From assembly GCF_964026555.1 (NCBI RefSeq), contig NZ_OZ032159.1:1488001-1552000 (forward strand): 64,000 bases of DNA. The letters run 5' to 3'. The stretch is from Candidatus Tisiphia endosymbiont of Beris chalybata. Its GTDB lineage: Bacteria > Pseudomonadota > Alphaproteobacteria > Rickettsiales > Rickettsiaceae. The notes beneath the pieces were generated by a model. That model was not told where the DNA came from and ran no database searches. It saw only the letters and a program-made list of their open reading frames with translations. The translations under genes and the position numbers were made by a program. Positions 38,485 to 46,905 of the stretch are shown piece by piece. The first letter of the stretch is position 1. Each line of letters begins with the position of its first letter.

Positions 38485-40317
38485 CTATTGACAAGCTAAA
38501 CATTCATCATAATTAGTTGAATTCGATACTTCGTTATTTTGCTTGTTAGCCATTTCAATATCAGCAAAATCTACTTTTATTATATTATGTGATACTTTAT
38601 CTGCTCTTTGAATTGAGGTTGACCTACAGTAATAGAGGCTTTTTATTCCTTTCTTCCATGCTGTAAAGTGGATATGGTGTAAATAAATTTTACTTACATT
38701 GCCAGCTAAGAAAATATTTAAGGACTGTGCTTGTGAAATATAAGGAGTTCTGTCGGCTGCCAAATCAATAAGCCAATTTTGATCAATTTCATAAGCTGTT
38801 TTAAATACTTCTTTTTCATGGGCAGATAAAAATGTTAAATGTTGAACAGACCCTTCATGAGTGGCAATAGATGACCACACTTGTTCATTATTAAACCCCT
38901 TACTGTTTAAGATTTTTTCTAAATATTTATTGCGTACATTAAAAGAGCCGGTAAGGGTTTTGTGCACAAAACTATTAGCGGCATATGGCTCAATTCCAGG
39001 AGAGCTATTACCAGCAATAATGGATATGGAAGCGGTAGGAGCAATAGCTGTCTTATTACTAAAGCGTTCTTGACTTCCTACTTCGGCGGCGTCAGGGCAG
39101 GGGCCACGCTCCTTGGCTAGAATTTCTGAAGCGCGGTCCGCTTCTTGCTGAATATGTGCAAATATTTGTTTATTCCAAACTTTTGCCATTACCGATTCTA
39201 TAGGGACATCCTTTGATTGTAAAAATGAATGGAAACCCATAACTCCAAGCCCAATACTTCTCTCGCGCATCGCTGAGTATTTAGCGCGTGCCATAGAAGA
39301 GGGGGCTTTAGTAATAAAATCTTCCAATACATTGTCTAAGAAACGCATTATCGCTGGAATAAATTGTTGATCATTTTTCCATTCTTCAAAATGTTCTAGA
39401 TTGACAGAGGATAAGCAACAAACAGCAGTTCTGTTAACACCTAAATGATCTTTACCAGTAGGTAACGTAATTTCACTACATAAATTAGAGGTTTTTACTT
39501 GTAAGCCAAGCTGTTGGTGATGTAAAGGTATATACTTATTGATAGTGTCAATGAATATAATATAAGGTTCTCCTGTCTCTATGCGCGTTGTTAATAATTT
39601 AACCCACAAATCTCTGGCTTTAACAGTGCTAATAACTTCGCCAGTAGCAGGGCTGATTAAGGAAAAATCTTCTCCCTCTTCAACGGCTCGCATAAATGCA
39701 TCAGTTAAGGCTATACCATGATGGATATTTAATGCCTTACGATTAGTATCACCGCCAGTATGGCGCCTTAAATCTATAAATTCTTCAATTTCGGGATGAT
39801 TAATTGGCAAATATATTGCGGCGCTTCCACGCCTGATTGACCCTTGAGAAATAGCAAGCGTCATAGAATCTACTACTTTAATAAACGGTACAATCCCAGA
39901 AGAATTACCTTTACCATGTATTTTTTCATTAATTGAGCGGACATTTCCCCAGTAGCTGCCTATGCCTCCACCTCGAGATGCTAGCCAAACATTTTCAGTC
40001 CATAGATCTACGATGCTTTCTAAACTATCATCTGTTTCATTTAAAAAACAAGAAATAGGCAGCCCTCTATTGGTACCTCCATTACTAAGAATTGGAGTTG
40101 CAGGCATAAACCACACTTTACTGATATAATTATATAATAACTCTGCATGCGCTTCATCATCTGCATAGTAGCTGGCAACCCGAGCAAATAAATCTTGGAA
40201 ATCTTCCCCTTCTAATAAATATCTATCTTTTAGAACAGCTTTACCAAAATTAGTAAGTAATGCATCACGTTTTGTATCAACTTTTATATGAAACGTAGCT
40301 TTTGCGTAGGTGGACAT
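38485..40317 (-). CDS. nrdA: Class I ribonucleotide reductase alpha subunit
   Basis: 610 aa catalytic subunit. Visible are 'MPATPILSNGGTNRGLPISCF' (first active-site Cys), 'SRGGGIGSYWG', 'NLCSEITLP' (catalytic Asn-Cys-Glu), 'AVCCLSSVNLE' and the C-terminal 'DECLACQ' Cys pair that takes electrons from thioredoxin. The N-terminal ATP-cone present in many class Ia enzymes is absent, so activity-site control by dATP is probably missing; this compact form is the one in Rickettsia. It is followed by nrdB. Confidence 0.95.
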   Translation of the reverse strand: MSTYAKATFHIKVDTKRDALLTNFGKAVLKDRYLLEGEDFQDLFARVASYYADDEAHAELLYNYISKVWFMPATPILSNGGTNRGLPISCFLNETDDSLESIVDLWTENVWLASRGGGIGSYWGNVRSINEKIHGKGNSSGIVPFIKVVDSMTLAISQGSIRRGSAAIYLPINHPEIEEFIDLRRHTGGDTNRKALNIHHGIALTDAFMRAVEEGEDFSLISPATGEVISTVKARDLWVKLLTTRIETGEPYIIFIDTINKYIPLHHQQLGLQVKTSNLCSEITLPTGKDHLGVNRTAVCCLSSVNLEHFEEWKNDQQFIPAIMRFLDNVLEDFITKAPSSMARAKYSAMRERSIGLGVMGFHSFLQSKDVPIESVMAKVWNKQIFAHIQQEADRASEILAKERGPCPDAAEVGSQERFSNKTAIAPTASISIIAGNSSPGIEPYAANSFVHKTLTGSFNVRNKYLEKILNSKGFNNEQVWSSIATHEGSVQHLTFLSAHEKEVFKTAYEIDQNWLIDLAADRTPYISQAQSLNIFLAGNVSKIYLHHIHFTAWKKGIKSLYYCRSTSIQRADKVSHNIIKVDFADIEMANKQNNEVSNSTNYDECLACQ

Positions 40318-40664
40318 TGCGATATTAACTCAATTTATAAATTATTTGGTTCTTGATTATGCTAATTTAGGACAACATTACAGTCCTAGATTGCTTGACT
40401 TATTAGGGATGCAGGGAGAGCGTCTTGTAAGTTTTCACTCTAAACTGCTCTCCATAGTAAATACGAGAATCATATTTTATTCAATGAAAATATTATTAAT
40501 TATTACACATTTTTATCTTTACAAAAGTATATTAGTCTACTTTTAAAACTAATGATATACTCTTCAGTCTTGCAAAAGCTGCTTTTTCATTTTATCTTCA
40601 ACTTATGCAGGAAGTCTAATAAAATTCAATTCTTGAAAGCCATTAAATATAGCACAAATATAAG
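40318..40664. other. Gap between nrdA and fabD with a nested palindromic element
   Basis: No gene is seen in the first 230 bp. At 40556-40651 a PE-2 element (TATACTCTTCAGTCTTGCAA ... AATTCTTGAAAGCCATT) has its GC-rich centre replaced by a PE-3 end fragment (CTTCAACTTATGCAGGAAGTCTAAT). This is consistent with one family inserting into another followed by deletion. Confidence 0.6.
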
Positions 40665-41600
40665 CTAGAATATTTTTAAAAAATCTTCTAATTCTGTAAT
40701 ATTAGAAATATTAGTCAATTTAAACTTATGCGTAGTTTTTTTTAGCATACTTGTTAGCACTTTACTTGCGCCAATTTCAACTATTTCTTCTATTTGATGA
40801 TTTACTAATTTTTCTATCGTCTCTCTCCATCTAACTCTACCACAAATTTGTTGGACTAGATTTTGCTTTATTTCGAGAGGGTTAGTAGCAATTTGAGCAG
40901 TAAAATTTTGGATAATAGGTACAGCAGGAATATTAATAGATACCTCCTTTAAAGCTTGGGCCATTTTCTCCTCTGCGGATTTCATTAAACTGCAATGAAA
41001 AGGGCTGCTAACATTTAATTTGATTGCTTTATATCCTAGCTCTTTTAATTTAATAAGGGCCTGCTCGACTGCTCTAGCTTCTCCACTAATTACTATCTGT
41101 CCCTCGATATTATCATTGGCTATTTGGCATACCCCGATATGGCTTACCTTTTCTATTATTTCTTCAAGAGTAGGCAAAGCAATACCTATACAAGCTGCCA
41201 TTGCTCCTGCGCCATTATAAGCTTCTTGCATAGATTTACTACGTATTTCTAGTAATCTGATTGTGGTTGGTAAGTCTATAGTGTCTGCCGCACAAAGGGC
41301 AGTATATTCTCCTAAAGAATGGCCTGCTACATATGAGCAAAGCTCGTTAATCTTCTTATTGGTTTGTTGTTTTATAACATTTAATATTGCTATAGATACT
41401 GCCATAAGTGCAGGTTGAGCGTTAGTAGTTAACGTTAAATCACTGATTGGTCCATTGAAAATAATATGATTTAGCTTTTTTCCAAGGATATATTCTAAAG
41501 TTTCAAATGTCTCTCTTGCTACTTGGAAATTATCATAAAATTCTTCTCCCATCCCAACTACCTGAGACCCTTGACCTGGAAAGATAAATGCTCTATTCAT
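40665..41600 (-). CDS. fabD: Malonyl-CoA:ACP transacylase
   Basis: 311 aa from the ATG at 41600. FabD loads malonate on acyl carrier protein for fatty acid synthesis. It shows the N-terminal 'FIFPGQGSQVVGMG', the nucleophile serine in 'VAGHSLGEYTALCAA', an Arg region 'RLLEIRSKSMQEA', and the catalytic His in 'VSSPFHCSLM'. The frame is open to 41723, but the extra 41 codons overlap the divergent slt gene and lack similarity, so the ATG beside the FPGQG motif is chosen. fabG lies far away at 62432. Confidence 0.95.
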   Translation of the reverse strand: MNRAFIFPGQGSQVVGMGEEFYDNFQVARETFETLEYILGKKLNHIIFNGPISDLTLTTNAQPALMAVSIAILNVIKQQTNKKINELCSYVAGHSLGEYTALCAADTIDLPTTIRLLEIRSKSMQEAYNGAGAMAACIGIALPTLEEIIEKVSHIGVCQIANDNIEGQIVISGEARAVEQALIKLKELGYKAIKLNVSSPFHCSLMKSAEEKMAQALKEVSINIPAVPIIQNFTAQIATNPLEIKQNLVQQICGRVRWRETIEKLVNHQIEEIVEIGASKVLTSMLKKTTHKFKLTNISNITELEDFLKIF

Positions 41601-41640
41601 AAATAATAACCAATATAGTTTTAAACTTGAGCCACAGATT

Positions 41641-43572
41641 ATGAGAATTTCCAAGATACTGTCAATAATTTTCATTAGTTTTAAATTATTAGCATCAGAA
41701 ACACTAGCATCTGAGGCTATCAAAGAGGTATTTCTCTGCCTTGATAAGAAAGAGTGGCAAGATTGTGAAAGTTTAGCAGCAGCTCAAGGGGATACTGTCT
41801 TAACCAAAATTGTTTTATCCCAAAAATTTTTAGATTACAACTATAAAAATAATAGTTTTGAAGAAGTAATAAAATTTATCCAATCTAACCCGCACTGGCC
41901 TCAAGTTAATCAACTCAAAATTATTGCAGAAAAATATTTGGATTATGATACTAAACCTTCGTTAATTGTTGAGTGGTTTAAACAACATAGGCCCGCTACT
42001 GGCGCTGGATATAAATTTTATGCGCTAGCAAGTAGTGCATTAATACGGGATACAAACAAAATAGCCAAAATTATTAAGGAAGGATGGGCTTATGGTACGT
42101 TTTCTTATATAGAAGAAAGTGAATACTTAAATAGTTTTAAACATATTTTAGTAGGAAAAGATTACGTTAATAAGATTGATGCAGATTTGTGGCTAGGAAA
42201 TATTGAAAATGCTAAAAAATATATGCATCATGTCAAGGAAGGGTATAAACAAAATTTTCTTGCTCAGATTGCCATTATTAATAAATTGCCGGCAAGTAAC
42301 AAATTGTTTCATAAAGTCCCAAAAGAATATTATACTGATGGGTTATTGTTTAGGTATTTAGAGGGCAAGAAGAAAGAGCCGCCTACTAGTCAAGATATAG
42401 AATTATTTCGTAAAGTCAGGCCAAATAAAAGACGTTCGGTAGAATGGTGTCGTTTGCAAAGCTATTATGCTAGAGAATTTATCGATAATAAAGATTTTCT
42501 TAATAGTTATAAAATAATTAGCTTGCCTATTGCTTTACATGAAGAAGGAAAAAGAGAAGCAGAGTGGTTTAGTGGTTGGTTAGCCCTTAGCTTTTTAAAA
42601 AAACCTGATCTTGCTTTAGGGCATTTTCAAGAATTTATGAAAATGGCAAAAAAACCTTTAAGCTTATCACGCGGCCAATATTGGTTAGCGAGGAGCTATG
42701 AAGCTCAAGGAGATAAAAATCAAGCAAAGCAGTTTTATAATCAGGCCGCTAAATATTCCTATAGTTTTTATGGGCAGTTAGCTAATATCGAGCTTAAAAA
42801 AAATATTATTATTTTACCTAAACACCCTAAGAGTGGTAAAAATAATAATAATGAAGTAGTAAAAGCAATAAAATATCTCATTACATATAATCAGCCTAAT
42901 TTAGGGTTAATATACGCTAAAGAAGCTATTGAAAAATCATTGAAGCCTCTTGAAATAGCGCTTATCACTGATATAATCAGCGCTAACTGTAGCACTTATC
43001 ATAGAGTTGAAGTTGCAAAGACTGCGTGTCAATTTCATACTTTTATAAAAAATCACGCTTTCCCTACCCCCCATATGTCATTGGTAAAAAAATCTCCAGT
43101 AGAAACTGCTTTAATATATAGTATAATAAGGCAGGAATCAGCATTTAATCAATATGCAGTAAGTACAGCAAAAGCTAGAGGATTAATGCAGCTTATAGAG
43201 CAGACCGCCTGCGATACTGCGAAAGCGATAAGCCATAAATGTGAAATTAATAAGCTAACGTTAGACCCTGCTTATAACATTAAATTAGGTAGTAATTACC
43301 TGAAAGAAGTATTACAGCAATTTGATAACTCATATCTTTTAGCTATTATCTCCTATAACGCTGGACCGCGTAATGTTAATAAATGGATTGATTTGTTTGG
43401 AGACCCAAGAAATTTAAAAAGCTTACGGCAAATAATTGACTGGATTGAGTTAATACCTTATTCTGAAACTAGAAATTATGCTCAGCGTGTTCTGGAGAAT
43501 TTGCAAGTTTATAGAGCGATTTTAAGCAATAATACTAACTTGAAGTTAAAAGCAGACCTTTTGCCCTCCTAA
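41641..43572 (+). CDS. slt: Soluble lytic murein transglycosylase
   Basis: 643 aa periplasmic enzyme that cleaves glycan strands to anhydro-muropeptides. Signal peptide at residues 1-23; then a long superhelical ring of short helices with repeats ('YWLARSYEAQGDKNQAKQFYNQAAKYSYSFYGQLANIEL'), and a C-terminal SLT domain. The catalytic Glu is in 'SIIRQESAFNQYAVSTAKARGLMQL', followed by 'YNIKLGSNYLKEVLQQF' and 'AIISYNAGPRNVNKWI'. Divergent from fabD with only 40 bp between the starts, so promoters overlap. Confidence 0.95.
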   Translation: MRISKILSIIFISFKLLASETLASEAIKEVFLCLDKKEWQDCESLAAAQGDTVLTKIVLSQKFLDYNYKNNSFEEVIKFIQSNPHWPQVNQLKIIAEKYLDYDTKPSLIVEWFKQHRPATGAGYKFYALASSALIRDTNKIAKIIKEGWAYGTFSYIEESEYLNSFKHILVGKDYVNKIDADLWLGNIENAKKYMHHVKEGYKQNFLAQIAIINKLPASNKLFHKVPKEYYTDGLLFRYLEGKKKEPPTSQDIELFRKVRPNKRRSVEWCRLQSYYAREFIDNKDFLNSYKIISLPIALHEEGKREAEWFSGWLALSFLKKPDLALGHFQEFMKMAKKPLSLSRGQYWLARSYEAQGDKNQAKQFYNQAAKYSYSFYGQLANIELKKNIIILPKHPKSGKNNNNEVVKAIKYLITYNQPNLGLIYAKEAIEKSLKPLEIALITDIISANCSTYHRVEVAKTACQFHTFIKNHAFPTPHMSLVKKSPVETALIYSIIRQESAFNQYAVSTAKARGLMQLIEQTACDTAKAISHKCEINKLTLDPAYNIKLGSNYLKEVLQQFDNSYLLAIISYNAGPRNVNKWIDLFGDPRNLKSLRQIIDWIELIPYSETRNYAQRVLENLQVYRAILSNNTNLKLKADLLPS

Positions 43573-43665
43573 GTAGCGGTGATTAGGTTTTTGTGAAAAA
43601 TTGACTTGTGGGGGCAGGGTACTTTATTGCACTTCTCTGGCAGTAGGCAGGGAATTTGATAACAA

Positions 43666-43794
43666 TATACTGATCGTACTTCAAGAATTGGATTTTATTT
43701 TAAATGGCGAGCGCGCGCAGCGTACATGCCAGTACGTGAGCACGTGAGTCCATGATAAAATAAAAAAACAATTTTTGAAAGACGAGTAGTATAT
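43666..43794 (-). repeat. Palindromic element PE-2, intergenic copy
   Basis: TATACTGATCGTACTTCAAG to TTGAAAGACGAGTAGTATA, nearly the exact reverse of the copy at 50489-50606. Both share AATTGGATTTTATTTTAAAT, GCGAGCGCGCGCAGCGTAC and ACGTGAGTCCATGATAAAAT. It lies after slt and before the coxF-like gene. Confidence 0.88.
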
Positions 43795-43812
43795 TTTATA
43801 TATTAGAACCTT

Positions 43813-43932
43813 ATGCATTTCCCTAACCAAATAAAATCTAATAAAAAACAAAAAAGTTATGTATTATTAACTATTCTAGTGAGTTTAGTGGTATTATTAT
43901 ATTTTGTTACTATCATAAAACTCTCTCGTTAA
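43813..43932 (+). CDS. Small membrane protein, CoxF-like
   Basis: 39 aa: a basic N-terminus (MHFPNQIKSNKKQKSY), then one membrane helix ending in VTIIKLSR. The pattern of a short basic head, one helix and a 'YFVTI(I/V)(K/R)' end is that of the tiny CoxF-type proteins found in alphaproteobacterial cytochrome c oxidase gene clusters. No cox genes flank it here. Assignment rests on a short pattern, so another small membrane protein is possible. Confidence 0.5.
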   Translation: MHFPNQIKSNKKQKSYVLLTILVSLVVLLYFVTIIKLSR

Positions 43933-44056
43933 AATAATTTATTAAGCTTTAATAAGTTTTATGTATTGTTTTATTTTACAAAGTTTTATAGAATAGGTAA
44001 CTATAAGTAGAATTTCTCAAGGAAAGTTAATTATTTAAACCATCAGAGGGTAGAAA

Positions 44057-44428
44057 ATGCAGATGAAAAATATTTTCCTGTTTTCTGCTATATCTATTTT
44101 GTTATTATTAGGTATTATTTTTATAATTTATAATAAGTCGAATAAAGCTAATACGAGTAGCGAGATAATAGAAGTAGTAACAGTGATAAAGAATCATAGA
44201 TTTAATCCAGATATTATTCATGTACCTAAGGGTAAAAAAATTCGTTTAGTGGTGCATAACCAGGATAATACAGTAGAAGAGTTTGAAAGTAATGATTTAC
44301 ATCGTGAAAAAATTATTATGCCCAACGACTCTATTAATATAATTCTGGCTCCTTTGGCGCCAGGTAAATATGAGTTTTTTGGAGATTTTAATCAAGAAAC
44401 AGCACAAGGGGCGCTAATAGTCAATTAA
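44057..44428 (+). CDS. Cupredoxin-domain protein, partner of the FTR1 permease
   Basis: 123 aa. An N-terminal membrane anchor or uncleaved signal (IFLFSAISILLLLGIIFIIY) is followed by a cupredoxin fold: 'IKNHRFNPDIIHVPKGKKIRLVVHNQDNTVEEFESNDLHREKI', then 'APGKYEFFGDFNQETAQGALIV'. This is the cupredoxin_1 type that sits beside FTR1 permeases (EfeO/FtrA-like). The classical copper Cys is absent and replaced by 'FFGDF', normal for this group, whose metal ligands are Glu, Asp and His. Likely an extracytoplasmic iron- or copper-handling partner. Start has AGAGGG upstream. Confidence 0.78.
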   Translation: MQMKNIFLFSAISILLLLGIIFIIYNKSNKANTSSEIIEVVTVIKNHRFNPDIIHVPKGKKIRLVVHNQDNTVEEFESNDLHREKIIMPNDSINIILAPLAPGKYEFFGDFNQETAQGALIVN

Positions 44429-44825
44429 ATTTGCAACATTCTATTATTGAGAGAAAATTTTAAAACTATTATTTTGATTTAAAATATGCTAAAGAATGGG
44501 TTTAAAACTTTCTAAATGAATTTGGAGAGATATATTTTAATATTGTAATAATGTTTAACCTTAACTCTTAATAATTTGTGCTGTATTATATATGACTTTA
44601 CTTAAAAAAATATTTTTTTATTTAGCCTAAAGATTTGGGTGCTTATATATTATTATATAGGAGAGGCTTTTCCAATCCTCAAAATAAAATTATAACTTTT
44701 TTTATAACCCAAGTAGTGTATAGTCCGTTTCTTGGATAAATTTCTCTTACTAAAGTATAGATGTGGTATCCTTAGAGAATTATTGTTTCTCAGGCTACAA
44801 GTAATTAGTTTATTAAGAGTGGATA
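44429..44825. other. Non-coding gap upstream of the iron permease
   Basis: AT-rich, no credible frame and no palindromic element recognised. The last 100 bp hold a plausible promoter for the permease gene. Confidence 0.5.
44732..44761 (+). promoter_or_regulatory. Possible sigma-70 promoter of the FTR1 gene
   Basis: TTGGAT (44732-44737), 18-base spacer, TATAGA (44756-44761), 65 bp before the permease ATG. The hexamers are near consensus, but AT-rich DNA yields many such matches. Confidence 0.35.
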
Positions 44826-45680
44826 ATGTTTAAAATAGCATTAGTAGTATTTAGAGAGTGTTTAGAAATTGCGTTATTACTTGGCATAATACTTGCTGTT
44901 ACTAAACAAATAGAAAGATCAAGAATTTATATAATAGCTGGAAGTATGTTGGGCATAGTGTTAGCGGCCCTATTTGCTTTTTTTGCCAGTACTATCTCAG
45001 TATCATTTAGCGGTATGGGAGATGAATTGTTTAATGCTGCAATTATTTTGGTAACAGTAGTCTTAATTAGTTGGACTATAATATGGATGCAAGGATACGG
45101 CATTAGGATAAAACAGCATTTTAATGATTTATCGGAGAAGATTAATAGCGGAAAGACTAGTTGCATAATGTTAGTGCTGATTGTTGCGGCAACAATCTTG
45201 CGAGAAGGGATGGAAATTATTATCTTAGTTTATAGTATTTCATCTGTTGAAGTAATAGATGGTAATAGCTATTTACTTGGGCTAATTATCGGGATGATTA
45301 GTGGATTCCTCCTTGGCATCACCATATATTTAGGTTTAATAAAATTAACGAACCAACAATACATATTTCGTATATCTTCGGTTCTGCTAATGCTAATTGC
45401 TAGCGGTTTTGCCGCAGAAGCAGCAGGTATATTGTCTTCGTCAGGAATTATTATGGTTCTTTCAGATCAACTTTGGGATAGCTCATGGCTTGTTTCGGAT
45501 AGAAGTATATATGGGAAATTTCTCAATATAGTGACTGGTTATACTGCTAGACCTAATGGTTTACAGGTCGTTTTTTATGGGGCCACTATAGGATTAATTA
45601 ATATTTTAATACAAATAAAAACTTGGTATATAGGAAAAAAAAATTCTTATACGAAAGTAGTTGAAGGAGAAATAGAATAA
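44826..45680 (+). CDS. efeU: FTR1-family iron permease
   Basis: 284 aa, seven predicted membrane helices. FTR1/EfeU permeases move ferric (or ferroxidase-produced) iron across the membrane. The two family REXXE motifs are visible as RECLE near residue 11 ('FRECLEIALLLG') and REGME near residue 127 ('ILREGMEIIILVY'). With the preceding cupredoxin gene it forms a minimal iron-uptake pair; no peroxidase partner (EfeB) is present. yciB follows after 3 bp and is probably co-transcribed. Confidence 0.9.
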   Translation: MFKIALVVFRECLEIALLLGIILAVTKQIERSRIYIIAGSMLGIVLAALFAFFASTISVSFSGMGDELFNAAIILVTVVLISWTIIWMQGYGIRIKQHFNDLSEKINSGKTSCIMLVLIVAATILREGMEIIILVYSISSVEVIDGNSYLLGLIIGMISGFLLGITIYLGLIKLTNQQYIFRISSVLLMLIASGFAAEAAGILSSSGIIMVLSDQLWDSSWLVSDRSIYGKFLNIVTGYTARPNGLQVVFYGATIGLINILIQIKTWYIGKKNSYTKVVEGEIE

Positions 45681-45683
45681 TTT

Positions 45684-46241
45684 ATGCTTAAATTTTTATC
45701 AGAATTTGCGCCATTAGCTGCTTTTTTTACAGGATATTTTTATGGGGGGAGTATAGAAAGCGCCACCTTGTATATGCTTATTACTTCAATTGTGTGTGTG
45801 ACTCTCTATTACTTAGTGGAATCTAAAATACCTATCTCTACTTTAATATCGTCAGGAGTACTATTAGTGTCCGCTACTATAGCGTTAATTAGTGGTAATT
45901 CTATGTATATAAAAATTAAACCAACTATTTTATATATAATTTTTGGTATTGCCTTTTTCACTAGCGCGCGCCGAAATAAAACTTTTATGAAATATATGCT
46001 GAAACATTTTATTCAGTTGGAAGATAAATGTTGGAATATTTTAAGCTATAGAACCGCAGGATTTTTCTTATTTATGGCAGTATTAAATGAGTTGGCTTGG
46101 CGCAATTTTGCTGAATCTACCTGGGTAAAATTTAAGGTATTTGGAGCAATACCGGTAACAATAGCCTTTATATTATTACAAATGCCATTTATATTAAAAA
46201 ATAAATTACCTGATCCTATAGAGAAAGATAAAGAAAACTGA
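45684..46241 (+). CDS. yciB: YciB/intracellular septation protein A family
   Basis: 185 aa with five to six membrane helices. Family text is 'FLSEFAPLAAFFTGYFYGG', 'KPTILYIIFGIAFFTSARRNKTFMKYML', 'CWNILSYRTAGFFLFMAVLNELAWRNFAESTWVKFKVFGAIPVTIAFILLQMPF'. YciB affects inner-membrane integrity and septation in enterobacteria; its mechanism is unclear. It lies 3 bp after the FTR1 permease. Confidence 0.93.
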   Translation: MLKFLSEFAPLAAFFTGYFYGGSIESATLYMLITSIVCVTLYYLVESKIPISTLISSGVLLVSATIALISGNSMYIKIKPTILYIIFGIAFFTSARRNKTFMKYMLKHFIQLEDKCWNILSYRTAGFFLFMAVLNELAWRNFAESTWVKFKVFGAIPVTIAFILLQMPFILKNKLPDPIEKDKEN

Positions 46242-46253
46242 GCAAAATATAAT

Positions 46254-46857
46254 AGACTTCCTGCATAAGTCGATCTAGTGGGTGGCGATCTGTGTGGGTA
46301 TGATTTTGTTGACAAAACTTGCCTCCGCTCCGTAACCATCGTCCAGGTATAGTTTATATCATTATGATACGTACATGATAGTATATGGAAAGCATAGTCG
46401 CCATGCATACTTAAAGCTAAATAGTCCCCCCGTCAAAATTACTAAAATTGCGCACCCGGCAATGTGTTGTTAATGAGTCGACCCGTCAAAAGTATGACAC
46501 GTAGTATTTATGGGGTTAATTCCCAAAATTTTAAAGATTTTAGCTAAATTATTTACTAGTCTTCCCAAATTTACAGGGAATTCTGTAGCAGAAAATATCT
46601 TTTTTTCAAATTTGCTAAGATTTTCTAAAATGATTTACAAAGCATTTCCATAAGATTTTTGATCTATTTTAACATTTTCTTATGGATTTTCTCTATGTTT
46701 TTTCTCTTTAAAGCTATTACCTATTATGGTTCCACACTTTTGACGGGTCGACTAAATACTCTTGTACGCATCTTAATGGTCTATGCTATATGCAGCTCGG
46801 CTCGGCTTCATTTTTCCTAAAAACCCCAAGTACTTTTTTGACTTACGTAGGAAGTCT
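46254..46857. repeat. Palindromic element PE-3 split by a 400-bp insert
   Basis: Left part from AGACTTCCTGCATAAGTCGATC to about 46360; right part from about 46755 (TGTACGCATCTTAATGGTC ... CCTAAAAACCCC) to CTTACGTAGGAAGTCT. The ends pair with each other as in the intact copy at 53548-53715. The intervening 400 bp include a MITE-like element at 46476-46753. Confidence 0.75.
46476..46753. mobile_element. MITE-like element with 21-bp terminal inverted repeats
   Basis: Ends AGTCGACCCGTCAAAAGTATG (46476-46496) and, reversed, CACACTTTTGACGGGTCGACT (46733-46753) match at 20 of 21 positions. The 236 bp between them are AT-rich and have no open frame of note. Such a small, non-coding, inverted-repeat-bounded unit fits a non-autonomous derivative of an insertion sequence, but no parent transposase is in the window. 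No clear target duplication is visible. Confidence 0.7.
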
Positions 46858-46905
46858 ATTGCTATTTCCTGCACAGAACTTAAAAAGCCGGCAGACACAA
46901 GAAGC

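Noticed and set aside
40310-40546. 78-codon forward frame beside nrdA
   Set aside because: Starts inside the nrdA start region on the opposite strand and has no credible start signal or motif.
41601-41723. 41-codon N-terminal extension of fabD
   Set aside because: It overlaps the divergent slt start and precedes the invariant FabD N-terminus.
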